13,770 nt of DNA. It comes from Candidatus Sumerlaeota bacterium (GTDB lineage: Bacteria > Sumerlaeota > Sumerlaeia > MVZB01 > JAJFLK01). The notes under the pieces were generated by a model. It was not told the origin of the DNA. It was given only the letters and a program-made list of their open reading frames with translations, and did no database searches. Below are positions 1 to 6,431 of the stretch, in pieces. The DNA is taken from contig JAJFLK010000311.1 of NCBI GenBank assembly GCA_021772735.1, positions 1 to 13,770 on the forward strand, written 5' to 3'. Made by a program: the position numbers and the translations under genes. Numbering within the stretch: position 1 is the first letter of the stretch; the number at the start of each line of letters is the position of its first letter.

Positions 1-797
1 GCGTTGCCGACTGCCCCGGCCATGACCATCGCGTGGGCGTGGCCGAGATGTCCGAAGGCCTCGCGCATCGGACCCTCGGCCAGCGCCTCGGCGGGCGGGC
101 CGAACGCGATGCGATGATGATTGAGAACGAGCACGCGATCGGCGTGATGGCGAGCCGTGCCCAGATCGTGCGTGATCATCAGCACCGTCGCGCCGGTCTC
201 GCGTTGATATTCATCCAGAAGTTCGAAGACGTCTGCCTGACCGGCCACGTCAATCCCCGTCGCGGGTTCATCGAGCAGCACGAGCGACGGGCGACGCACA
301 AAACTGCGCGCCAGATAGACTCTCTGCAGTTCGCCGCCCGAGAGCTCTCCGATCGATCGACGCGCCAGATGACCCGCGCCGACGCGCTCAAGAGCCGCGC
401 GGGCGGCCTCGGCTTCTTCGCTCGTGATCCGCCCGGGCCAGCTGCCCCGTATGCCCGAGACCACCAGCTCGATCGCCAGCGCGGGAAACCCACGGTCCAG
501 GCCCTTGACCTGCGGGACGTATCCGATCGCCCGCGGATCGCTCGCGCCGGGATCCCGGCCCAAGACGCTCATGGTCCCATCGGTCAGCGCGACAACGCCC
601 AAAATCGCTTTGAACAACGTCGTCTTGCCCGCGCCGTTCGGCCCGAGCACGGCCACGAACTCACCGGGCCGCGCGTCGAAATCAAGAGCCTCGATCGCGT
701 TGTATTCGCCGAGGCGAATTGAAATCCGCTCGGCCTGAATGACTGGATCGACGGGAACGGCTGGATCGACTGGATCGACTGCGTTGGGTTCGCTCAT
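1..797 (-). CDS. znuC: ABC transporter ATP-binding protein, ZnuC-like (partial, runs off left edge)
   Basis: This reading frame is open from an ATG at 797 to the window edge: 265 codons with no stop, so its C-terminus is missing. It is the cytoplasmic ATPase of a metal ABC importer. Visible motifs are Walker A GPNGAGKT (about residues 52-59), the signature LSGGELQR (152-159), Walker B LVLLDEP (172-178) and the H-loop ITHD (208-211). The tail is His-rich (HLGHAHAM, about 250-257), as in many zinc/manganese importer ATPases. The start overlaps the stop of the upstream znuA-like gene in an ATGA (794-797), which points to translational coupling. The first 20 residues are a low-complexity VDP-rich stretch ahead of the domain. 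Zinc specificity is inferred from the neighbouring binding protein and Fur-family regulator. The membrane permease (znuB) is not in the window and may lie just beyond the left edge. Manganese or iron cannot be excluded. Confidence 0.9.
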   Translation of the reverse strand, partial: MSEPNAVDPVDPAVPVDPVIQAERISIRLGEYNAIEALDFDARPGEFVAVLGPNGAGKTTLFKAILGVVALTDGTMSVLGRDPGASDPRAIGYVPQVKGLDRGFPALAIELVVSGIRGSWPGRITSEEAEAARAALERVGAGHLARRSIGELSGGELQRVYLARSFVRRPSLVLLDEPATGIDVAGQADVFELLDEYQRETGATVLMITHDLGTARHHADRVLVLNHHRIAFGPPAEALAEGPMREAFGHLGHAHAMVMAGAVGN

Positions 798-1882
798 CGC
801 TCTTGCCCCCCGCCGCGCAGCGCGACCGCGAGCGCGTCAACGTTATATGAAATCAGGTCGGCGTATGTCGCTCGCCCGGCCACGCCGCCGATCGGATCGA
901 GTTGCGCGATCCCGACCCCGGTGGCCTCGGCCAGCGCATCGGCCAGCCGCGTCGGCATCTGCGGCTCGGTGAGAATTGCGCGGGCCCGGCCATCGCGGAT
1001 TCGATCGATCAGGCGGCCGAACTCGCGCGGCGTCGGCTCGCGCCCGGCGTATCCTTCGACGACGCCCGCCTGCTCCAGGCCGTATCGACGGAGCAGATAT
1101 CGGAACGACGGATGAAACAATACAACCGAATCGCCTGCGTGGGGCGCGAGGGTCCGGCGGGAGCGATCCTCCAGCATCGCGAGATCGGCGGCGAATCGTT
1201 CGGCATTGCGCCTGTATGCGTCCCCGTGCTCGGGGTCCAGCTCGGCAAGCCTTTGGGCGAGCGGCCGAGCCAACGCCTCCACGGCAACCGGATCGAGCCA
1301 GAAATGCGAATCCCAAATCGAATCGCCATGTTCGTGGCCCTGTTCGTGACCCTGTTCGCGACCATGTTCGTGGCCCTGTTCGTGGCCGTCTTCAAGATCG
1401 TCCTCGAACTCGGCGCCGGACGCCCCCTCGCGGTCTGGATCAATCGGGTCATGCGGGTCGTACGGGGCCATCAGGTTCGCGTCGGGCACAAGCGCGAGCA
1501 AGGAAACCGGCACGGCGCCGGGCATCGACGCGGCCCATCCATCCAGGGAGGGATCGACATAGAATAGCCCCGCCGAGCCCGCCGTCAGCCGAGCGTCCGA
1601 GGGCCGCGCCTCAAAGCCGTGCGGCGAAACCCCCGGAGGCAGCAGGCACGCGACATTGGCCTCGGCGCCGGTGATCTCGCGAACAATCGCCGCGACCGGG
1701 TGGATCGTCGCGATAAAGAGGGGTCTGCTGGAGCGCACGGCCGAGGCGCGGCGGCCGGACTGCACCGAAGTCACGCCGGGCCGATCGGGCACGTCGGGCA
1801 AATCGGGCCGCACCATAACGAACGCCAGAAGGGCGAAGATCGCAGCCGACGCTGTCAAAGGGATGAGTGAACGAATCGGCAT
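794..1882 (-). CDS. znuA: Zinc ABC transporter substrate-binding protein, ZnuA-like
   Basis: 362 residues from ATG 1882. An in-frame upstream start at 1969 exists, but it would place the Fur-type operator inside the gene and would put extra residues before the membrane anchor. From 1882 the protein begins with a basic tip and a hydrophobic segment (about 5-24), a signal peptide or anchor; no lipobox Cys is visible. Family landmarks follow in order: ATIHPVAAI (H61), SPHGFEARPSD (H88), an acidic/His-rich loop (about 158-186) made of five GHEQ-type tetrapeptides, DSHFWLDP (H193), FHPSFRYL (H257) and EPQMP...LDPIG (D329). H61, H193, H257 and D329 match the usual metal ligands of cluster A-I zinc-binding proteins. 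It should capture zinc outside the cytoplasm and deliver it to the permease paired with the downstream ATPase. The loop supports zinc over manganese. Cys, a common lipoprotein anchor, is absent. Confidence 0.88.
   Translation of the reverse strand: MPIRSLIPLTASAAIFALLAFVMVRPDLPDVPDRPGVTSVQSGRRASAVRSSRPLFIATIHPVAAIVREITGAEANVACLLPPGVSPHGFEARPSDARLTAGSAGLFYVDPSLDGWAASMPGAVPVSLLALVPDANLMAPYDPHDPIDPDREGASGAEFEDDLEDGHEQGHEHGREQGHEQGHEHGDSIWDSHFWLDPVAVEALARPLAQRLAELDPEHGDAYRRNAERFAADLAMLEDRSRRTLAPHAGDSVVLFHPSFRYLLRRYGLEQAGVVEGYAGREPTPREFGRLIDRIRDGRARAILTEPQMPTRLADALAEATGVGIAQLDPIGGVAGRATYADLISYNVDALAVALRGGGQER
1328..1387. repeat. Five tandem 12-bp units encoding the His-rich loop of ZnuA
   Basis: Five consecutive 12-bp units (starting at 1328, 1340, 1352, 1364 and 1376) differ at only a few positions. 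On the minus strand they encode GHEQ, GHEH, GREQ, GHEQ, GHEH (residues 166-185). The unit length is a multiple of three, so copy-number change keeps the frame. Confidence 0.9.
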
Positions 1883-1947
1883 GGTGAGCCTGGCCCCCAA
1901 TGGGGCACTTGGAGTGAATGCTACAGTGTCATAGAGCTTGCAATCAA

Positions 1948-1967
1948 GATAATGATATCTCATTATC
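1948..1967. promoter_or_regulatory. Fur-family (probable Zur) operator
   Basis: The sequence GATAATGATATCTCATTATC has perfect 8-bp arms, GATAATGA (1948-1955) and TCATTATC (1960-1967), around a 4-bp spacer. It closely resembles the classical Fur-family box. It lies 65 bp before the znuA start and 120 bp before the Fur-family gene start, in an AT-rich patch within GC-rich DNA. The placement suits repression of znuA and possibly autoregulation of the divergent gene. I could not fix a convincing -35/-10 pair for either direction. Confidence 0.75.
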
Positions 1968-2087
1968 ATCTACAGGCGCAAGCTCGGCGAGCCGGGCGAG
2001 CTCACGAGGCCCACAAGAGATCAAGACCGCCGAAGTCGGGGCGGCCGAACTTCAAGACGACCGAAACCCGAACAATATGAACGACCG

Positions 2088-2480
2088 ATGACCGACTCCC
2101 CTGCCCCACGACCTCGCGATACCGCCCAGCGCCGGGCCATCCGAGCGGCGTTCGCCGGCACGCCCCGGCCGCTCAGTCCGCTTGAAGTCCTTGAGGGCGC
2201 GCAGGCAAATCTGCCGGGCCTCGGCGTCGCGACGGTATATCGCACGCTCAAGATGCTGACCGAAGAGCGCTGGCTCGTGACGGTCGAAATCCCGGGCGAA
2301 CCCGCTCGATATGAGATCGCGGGCAAGCCGCATCACCATCACTTTCATTGTCGCGCCTGCGGACAGGTTTTCGAGGTCGAGGGATGCCCTCGTAATATCC
2401 AGACGTTGACACCGACCGGGTTCGAACTCGAAGATCACGAGATCGTGCTCTACGGTCGATGCGCCGCCTGCGCCGCCTGA
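2088..2480 (+). CDS. zur: Fur-family transcriptional regulator, probable zinc uptake regulator
   Basis: 130 residues from ATG 2088, close to the usual 130-150 of the family. The N-terminal winged helix carries ATVYRTLKML (48-57), the DNA-recognition helix signature of Fur proteins. The C-terminal half has the metal-site cluster HHHHFHC (82-88), and two CxxC pairs, C88/C91 and C125/C128, that form the structural zinc site; H117 is a further candidate ligand. It is a cytoplasmic, probably dimeric, metal-dependent repressor. Divergence from the znuA/znuC-like genes across a Fur-type box makes Zur the likeliest specificity, but Fur, Mur and PerR share these motifs and sequence alone does not separate them. 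No strong Shine-Dalgarno is visible. A four-codon frame (2077-2091) overlaps the start by ATGA and looks accidental. Confidence 0.88.
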   Translation: MTDSPAPRPRDTAQRRAIRAAFAGTPRPLSPLEVLEGAQANLPGLGVATVYRTLKMLTEERWLVTVEIPGEPARYEIAGKPHHHHFHCRACGQVFEVEGCPRNIQTLTPTGFELEDHEIVLYGRCAACAA

Positions 2481-2542
2481 GGCGCCTATAGCACGGCAAT
2501 TGGTTGGTACTCCGCCGGCCGGGAATCGACGGGAATCCCTGA

Positions 2543-2628
2543 CCGACGGGGGCGTCGGCCCCACACCAGAAAAGTGTGTCGTCGCTGAAACGTAACACTG
2601 GTAAGTGTGGAACCGGCGCCCCCGCCGG
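2543..2628. repeat. Head-to-head pair of REP-like hairpin units
   Basis: Two 24-bp units (2543-2566 and 2605-2628) are inverted relative to each other, 20 of 24 positions matching, with a 38-bp spacer. Each unit is a perfect 6-bp stem with a four-base homopolymer loop (CCGACG/CGTCGG around GGGG; CCGGCG/CGCCGG around CCCC), plus two variable bases and a GTGTGG/CCACAC end facing the spacer. The stems differ by one compensatory A:T to G:C swap. The element sits between the zur-like gene and the GNAT gene. It may also act as a transcription barrier, but no T-run follows. Confidence 0.7.
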
Positions 2629-2664
2629 TTGAGGAATTCGGGAACACAGCCGAGACCCCATCGC

Positions 2665-3591
2665 GTGACTCCATCGCATCATCTCCAACCCGGCGATCTC
2701 GATCGGCTCTGGGCCTTCTGGAGCGAATCGTTCGACGATCCGCCGATGACAAAGTCGATGCTGGCCGAGCGCGTTTTCCGCGCAGCGGATTATTCGCCCG
2801 AAAATACGCTGGTGCAATTCGATGATGAGGGCAGCGACGCCAGCCGGATCATCGCGCTTTGTCTGATCGTGCCCGAAGTAAAGATCGAGACCGAAACCGG
2901 CGCGCGCATCGGAGGCATCCGCTGGTTCGGCGTGCATCCGGATCGGCAAGGCGAAGGGATCGCATCGGCGCTGCTCGATGAGAGCCTGGAACGCCTCCGC
3001 TCGGCGGGCGCGACGCATGTGGATTTTCTTGCCACTCCCCCGTTCTACATTCGGCCCGGCGTCGACATCCGCCAAACCGACTTCATTGCCTGGCTGCTCG
3101 GCAAAGGGTTCGAGCATGAACGCACGAATTTCAATATGACGGTCGAACTGGCGCGCGTTGATCTGCCATCGGTCGAGCAGCTATGCGACGAGAAAGCCGG
3201 ATACCGCATCCGCCGCGCGACGCCAGAAGACCGCGAGGCCTTCCGCGTGCTCTGCGAGCGTCACTGGACCAAGAATTGGCGGGCCGAAGCCTGGCAGGGC
3301 GCCGGTCACGATCCGTGCTCATTGTTCATCGCCGAGGGCGACGACACGATCGTCGGGTTCGCGTCTTACGAGACCAGCCAGGGGATGGGTAGTTTCGGCC
3401 CGACGGGCGTCGCGCCCGAGCACCGAGGCCGTGGGCTGGGCGCGCGGCTGCTCCGTGTCACGCTGGCCGATATGAAACGTCTCGGCCGTGCCCGGGCTGA
3501 GATCGGCTGGGTCGGACCCGTTGATTTCTATCACCGCGCGTGCGGCGCGACGCTGGGTCCGGCCTATTGGCAGATGCGCAAGCGCCTTTGA
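2665..3591 (+). CDS. Two-domain GNAT-family N-acetyltransferase
   Basis: Two acetyltransferase domains lie in tandem. The first has an acetyl-CoA loop in FGVHPDRQGEGIASALL (about residues 88-104 from this start). The second has TGVAPEHRGRGLGARLL (about 247-263) and ends with DFYHRACGA, the usual C-terminal strand/helix of GNAT folds. I chose GTG 2665 (308 aa, starting VTPSHHLQPGD). A GTG at 2605 keeps the frame open but begins inside the right REP-like hairpin and adds a low-complexity Arg-rich stretch. No good Shine-Dalgarno is visible for either. The protein should be cytoplasmic and transfer an acyl group from CoA to an amine; the substrate cannot be read from sequence. Tandem GNATs include mycothiol synthase-like enzymes, but nothing else here supports that pathway. 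It converges on the YjbQ-family gene with a 13-bp gap. Confidence 0.85.
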   Translation: MTPSHHLQPGDLDRLWAFWSESFDDPPMTKSMLAERVFRAADYSPENTLVQFDDEGSDASRIIALCLIVPEVKIETETGARIGGIRWFGVHPDRQGEGIASALLDESLERLRSAGATHVDFLATPPFYIRPGVDIRQTDFIAWLLGKGFEHERTNFNMTVELARVDLPSVEQLCDEKAGYRIRRATPEDREAFRVLCERHWTKNWRAEAWQGAGHDPCSLFIAEGDDTIVGFASYETSQGMGSFGPTGVAPEHRGRGLGARLLRVTLADMKRLGRARAEIGWVGPVDFYHRACGATLGPAYWQMRKRL

Positions 3592-3604
3592 GGAACCGGC
3601 CGTC

Positions 3605-4021
3605 TCACTCCCCCATGACCTGCACGAAGATTCGGCGATCGCGCGGGCGGTTGTCATGATCGATCACGACGATCTGCTGCCACGTGCCCAGAATCAGTGC
3701 GCCCTTCGCGAACGGGACGGTGATCCCTGGGCCCATGAACGTAGCCCGGATGTGCGAGAACCCATTGTCATCGCCCCAGGTCTCCGAATGGCGCGATTTC
3801 ATCTTGTGCGGGGCGAATTCCTCAAGCTTGTCTTTGACGTCCTCGACGAGCGCGGGCTCGAATTCGATCGTCGAGATTGACGCCGTCGAACCGATGACGA
3901 AGATATTGGCAATCCCCTCAAGGGCCCCGCTGCGTCCGATAATTTCCTGCACCTTGACCGTCACGTCTCCGATATCAGAAAAGCCCTGGGTCTGGATACA
4001 AAGCTCCTCGCCGTGGATCAT
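3605..4021 (-). CDS. YjbQ/UPF0047-family protein
   Basis: 138 residues from ATG 4021, matching the compact single-domain length of the family. That start is preceded by AAAGGA (4031-4036) at 9 nt, whereas the ATG at 4030 abuts it with no spacing. Family features are the FVIGSTASIST stretch (41-51), SRH (76-78), GDDNGFSH (83-90), GPGITVPFAKG (97-107) and LGTWQQI (111-117), ending in VQVMGE. Where Escherichia coli-type members carry HTT, this one has GST (44-46), the variant I associate with archaeal-type and some bacterial members. Homologues have been linked to weak thiamine-phosphate synthase activity and a bound metal, but the physiological role is unsettled, so I do not assign a reaction. 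It is divergent from the secreted-protein gene. Confidence 0.85.
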   Translation of the reverse strand: MIHGEELCIQTQGFSDIGDVTVKVQEIIGRSGALEGIANIFVIGSTASISTIEFEPALVEDVKDKLEEFAPHKMKSRHSETWGDDNGFSHIRATFMGPGITVPFAKGALILGTWQQIVVIDHDNRPRDRRIFVQVMGE

Positions 4022-4030
4022 CGTATTCAT

Positions 4031-4036
4031 TCCTTT
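4031..4036 (-). promoter_or_regulatory. Shine-Dalgarno site deciding the YjbQ-family start
   Basis: AAAGGA on the minus strand lies 9 nt before ATG 4021 and directly abuts ATG 4030, so it favours the shorter product. Confidence 0.6.
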
Positions 4037-4131
4037 CGATGGGGCACGCAGACGGGCCGCAGGCCGAGGATATGCCTTGGAATCGACCAAACTTTTTTGG
4101 AGCGCACTGTGTCATATATGTTAGCCCTTCC

Positions 4132-4136
4132 GGAGG
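4132..4136 (+). promoter_or_regulatory. Shine-Dalgarno site for the secreted protein
   Basis: GGAGG sits 8 nt before ATG 4145. It is the strongest ribosome-binding site in the window and fixes the start at the signal peptide rather than at upstream in-frame codons (for example 4013). Confidence 0.8.
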
Positions 4137-4144
4137 ATATTGCG

Positions 4145-4831
4145 ATGAGTTTCAGATTTTCAGCCATCAACCTGCTCGTATTTGCCCTGCTCGGCGCCGT
4201 GCCGGCCTCGGCCGGTGATTGCCCGAGCCAAAGCTCCAAAGCGAGCAAACCCGCGGCGTGCACCGGCCACAGCGAGGCCCGCGATGTCACCGTCCATTCT
4301 GCTCCCGAAACCGATGCTCACAGGCAAGTTGCGTCGCTGCCCGGCCCGAGCGAACGTTTCGCAGCCTCGGGCGGAACTTCGGGCAAATTCATCTCGGCTG
4401 CGGACAACTCGGCAGAGAACGAAGCCACGAAAGAAGCCGATGAAGAGATCGATATCGAATACGTCTTCGGGCCTGAAGATTTCAAGCCTGTGACGAGAAG
4501 CAGCTCGGACTGCTCCGAATGTTCGCTCCAGGGTCATACTAATGGCCATGCGGGACATCGAGATTACGCCCGGGCCCGCAGGTTGCCGCAGCCTCACGTC
4601 TCGGTCCCCGGACCGGTCGCGGCCGTCGTCCACATCCCGGTTGGGGTGATCCGCGGCGGAGGTTCGGTCGTCGTGGGCACGGTCGGCGGGACGGTCCATG
4701 TCGCGGCGGGCGTCGCGCAGGTTCCGGGGCACGCGGTCAAAGGCGCGGCCGGAGTCGCCGCGAGCGCCATCGAGACCGCCGGCGATATCGTCTCCTGGGC
4801 GATCACGATGCCGTTTGAGTTGATCGACTAA
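4145..4831 (+). CDS. Secreted protein of unknown function
   Basis: I do not recognise this family. From ATG 4145 it is 228 residues. It opens with a textbook signal peptide: basic tip, hydrophobic core (about 8-19) and an ASA cleavage motif at 21-23, followed by GDC. The mature part has three zones. Residues 25-118 are polar and acidic with Ser/Ala/Glu-rich low complexity, including EADEEIDIEYVFGPEDF near 97-113. Residues 120-150 hold a C-S-E-C pair (C123, C126), several His and Arg, and may bind metal. Residues 155-217 are Gly/Ala/Val-rich with G-spaced repeats, such as VGTVGGTVHVAAGVA, resembling a glycine zipper that could associate with membrane or self-assemble. Four cysteines (26, 39, 123, 126) could form disulfides. 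It would be exported from the cytoplasm. It is divergent from the YjbQ-family gene and converges on the DnaJ-like gene. Confidence 0.8.
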   Translation: MSFRFSAINLLVFALLGAVPASAGDCPSQSSKASKPAACTGHSEARDVTVHSAPETDAHRQVASLPGPSERFAASGGTSGKFISAADNSAENEATKEADEEIDIEYVFGPEDFKPVTRSSSDCSECSLQGHTNGHAGHRDYARARRLPQPHVSVPGPVAAVVHIPVGVIRGGGSVVVGTVGGTVHVAAGVAQVPGHAVKGAAGVAASAIETAGDIVSWAITMPFELID

Positions 4832-4861
4832 CGTCAGGGCGCAAATCAGCCCAATCACGAG

Positions 4862-4893
4862 GGCTTGCTCCGGAGAAGCCTGGTTGGGCCAGG
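4862..4893. terminator. Possible paired hairpins between convergent genes
   Basis: GGCTT(4862-4866)/AAGCC(4876-4880) and CCTGG(4879-4883)/CCAGG(4889-4893) form two mutually exclusive short stems in the gap between the secreted-protein gene and the DnaJ-like gene. There is no T-run, so a terminator role is weakly supported. Confidence 0.3.
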
Positions 4894-4947
4894 ACCTCAT
4901 CGCCGGATGCTACCGTCGGTCCCGGCCAATGGACACCAGCGCCGGGA

Positions 4948-5946
4948 TCAATCCGAGCCGCGAGGCTCGAACCGCGAGACGGCTTTAAGTTTTTCAAAGT
5001 AAACTTTTTCTTCATCGCTCAGCTTGGGCGGCACAACGATCGAGATCCGATAGAGCAAGTCGCCGTGCGCTTTGGATCCCCGCTCTGGGAATCCGCGACC
5101 TTTGAGGCGCAGTTTCTGGCCCGGCCTCACGCCGGCGGGCACCCGGATCAGGACTTTGCCGTCCAGCGTTGGCACATCTATTTTCCCGCCAAGCGCAGCC
5201 TCCCAGGCCGTCACCTTGACCTCTGCAATGAGGTGATCGCCCTCAAAGCTGAAGAACTTGTGTGGCGCGATCTTGATCCCGATCAAAACGTCTTCGGGCG
5301 GGGAGTCCTTACCCGGCCCGCCACGAAGCCGGACCTTCTGTCCATCGCGGATTCCGGATGGAATCTTGATATCAAAGGACTTGTGCTTGGTCTTCGCGCG
5401 GCCCAACGCTGCTTTACTCTGAATCGAGAGCGTCACACGACGCACGACGCCTTCGGCGGCCTCTTCGAGAGTGATCGACATGGTCGATTCGAGGTGCGAG
5501 GGAGAGGACGCCCGGCTCATGGTACCGCGCCGACCGTGCGGCTCGCCGCCCGGCTGGGCGGCGCCTGCACCAAATTCACGGAAGAAGTTGAAGAATTCGC
5601 TGAAATCTCCGCCGAAAGCATTCGGCTCCATGTGCACTCGGCCATCACGCCCCATACTGGCGCCACCGCCCGGGCCGAACGGATTATCCCACCCCGGAGG
5701 CGGTGTGAAAGCCTGTCCGGATTTCCAATTCTGGCCAAGCTGATCGTAACGACGACGCTTCTCGGGGTCTCCCAGGACCTCATAAGCCTCGTTTAGCTTC
5801 TTGAAACCCTCTTCGCCGCGCTCGCCCGGATTGCGATCGGGATGGGACTGCTTGGCCTTGGCCCGGAACGCACGCTTGATCTCGTCGGCAGTCGCTTTGC
5901 GGCCGACGCCAAGAACTTTGTAGTAGTCGTGAAATTTGGCCGACAT
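4948..5946 (-). CDS. DnaJ-type co-chaperone, CbpA-like (no zinc finger)
   Basis: 332 residues. A J-domain occupies about 7-70, with the essential HPD at 35-37 and YDQLG at its end, so it should stimulate a DnaK ATPase. A Gly/Phe-rich linker follows (about 80-135, including FSEFFNFFREFG). There is no CxxCxGxG zinc-finger module, unlike DnaJ itself. Two C-terminal substrate-binding beta domains run from about 156 to 310, with IPSGIRDGQKVRLRGGPG and VPAGVRPGQKLRLKGRG-type repeats as in CbpA. The length and layout match CbpA/type II proteins. No dnaK or grpE is adjacent, so this is a stand-alone locus. The ATG at 5946 starts exactly at the J-domain, with a weak AAGAG about 8 nt upstream. Its promoter should lie in the 5947-6431 region shared with the RNase gene. 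Confidence 0.92.
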   Translation of the reverse strand: MSAKFHDYYKVLGVGRKATADEIKRAFRAKAKQSHPDRNPGERGEEGFKKLNEAYEVLGDPEKRRRYDQLGQNWKSGQAFTPPPGWDNPFGPGGGASMGRDGRVHMEPNAFGGDFSEFFNFFREFGAGAAQPGGEPHGRRGTMSRASSPSHLESTMSITLEEAAEGVVRRVTLSIQSKAALGRAKTKHKSFDIKIPSGIRDGQKVRLRGGPGKDSPPEDVLIGIKIAPHKFFSFEGDHLIAEVKVTAWEAALGGKIDVPTLDGKVLIRVPAGVRPGQKLRLKGRGFPERGSKAHGDLLYRISIVVPPKLSDEEKVYFEKLKAVSRFEPRGSD

Positions 5947-6067
5947 TAATCGTCACTCTTGGCCCGACCCGAAGCAGGGCCAGTTTCTGCTCCGCAGAGC
6001 CGGACCGTGCATTTATCGGCTTCGCCGAGGCCAATATCCATTGCAATCGTCCGTATAATGGGATCAA

Positions 6068-6214
6068 ATGGACCCGAGTAAGGTTGGATCGGCACTCGCG
6101 ATTCGGTATTTCGGGCGGGATTCTTTGAACGGACGCCTTGGCTTGGTCGTTGATGCCGCCGGAAGTTTTGGGCAACTAGTAACCCCATTGCCTCCGGAGA
6201 AGCAAGATATCTGA
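6068..6214 (+). CDS. Possible small protein, 48 residues, possibly leaderless
   Basis: ATG 6068 opens a 48-codon frame ending in TGA at 6212-6214 (starts MDPSKVGSAL, ends PPEKQDI). It begins 9 bp after a perfect TATAAT (6054-6059), close to where transcription from that hexamer would start, so any message would be nearly leaderless. There is no Shine-Dalgarno and no recognised motif. It lies wholly in the gap before the RNase gene. Chance is a real alternative, because no homologue is known to me and the -35 is poor. Confidence 0.2.
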   Translation: MDPSKVGSALAIRYFGRDSLNGRLGLVVDAAGSFGQLVTPLPPEKQDI

Positions 6215-6323
6215 AAAATCCAAGGCTGTTGTCTGAACCGGATCTCGGGATTCCGCCTGAGCGTTGCGCAGATTTCTCACCCGCCGATCACGCGCCTGCC
6301 GCGCGATGCGGCCCGACCGAATG

Positions 6324-6353
6324 GACGTGATGACGCTCCGCGCGAATCACGTC
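6324..6353 (+). promoter_or_regulatory. Inverted repeat in the RNase E/G leader
   Basis: The arms GACGTGAT and ATCACGTC are perfect 8-bp complements separated by 14 bp. As RNA this would be a stem-loop in the 5' leader, where RNase E genes in other bacteria carry autoregulatory structure. It could equally be a protein operator. Confidence 0.4.
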
Positions 6354-6431
6354 AGCAGCCTCGAAAATCTTGCCCCTACATCCCTTCCTTGCCGCAAATT
6401 ATCCAGTCATCGGACACGGGAATCAACACCT

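Larger units (their letters stand above)
5947..6431. promoter_or_regulatory. Long divergent leader region between the DnaJ-like and RNase E/G genes
   Basis: This 485-bp gap separates two divergent genes, so it should contain both promoters. A perfect -10-like TATAAT lies at 6054-6059 (plus strand) without a good -35. A perfect 8-bp inverted repeat, GACGTGAT (6324-6331) and ATCACGTC (6346-6353), lies in the presumed leader of the RNase gene about 80-100 nt before its start. Short stems CTGC-TCC-GCAG (near 5987-5997) and CGGC-TTC-GCCG (6017-6027) also occur. Apart from the small frame at 6068 I see no gene. Confidence 0.4.

Noticed and set aside
33..722. Long plus-strand open frame opposite the ABC ATPase
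   Set aside because: The minus strand carries Walker A, signature and Walker B motifs with no stop; the plus frame is Arg-rich shadow sequence.
741..780. GGATCGACT-type repeats at the 5' end of the ABC ATPase gene
   Set aside because: They only encode a low-complexity VDP-rich N-terminal tail and do not suggest a site or element.
902..1567. Long plus-strand open frame opposite znuA
   Set aside because: The zinc-binding protein motifs are on the other strand; the repeated VALFVTLF stretch is just the complement of the His-rich repeat.
2077..2091. Four-codon frame overlapping the zur-like start by ATGA
   Set aside because: Too short to support; a similar accidental frame precedes the epimerase GTG (12379-12393).
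2248..3117. 289-codon minus-strand frame opposite the GNAT gene
   Set aside because: It crosses the zur-like gene and the REP-like hairpins and has no recognisable motif; both plus-strand genes have clear family signatures.
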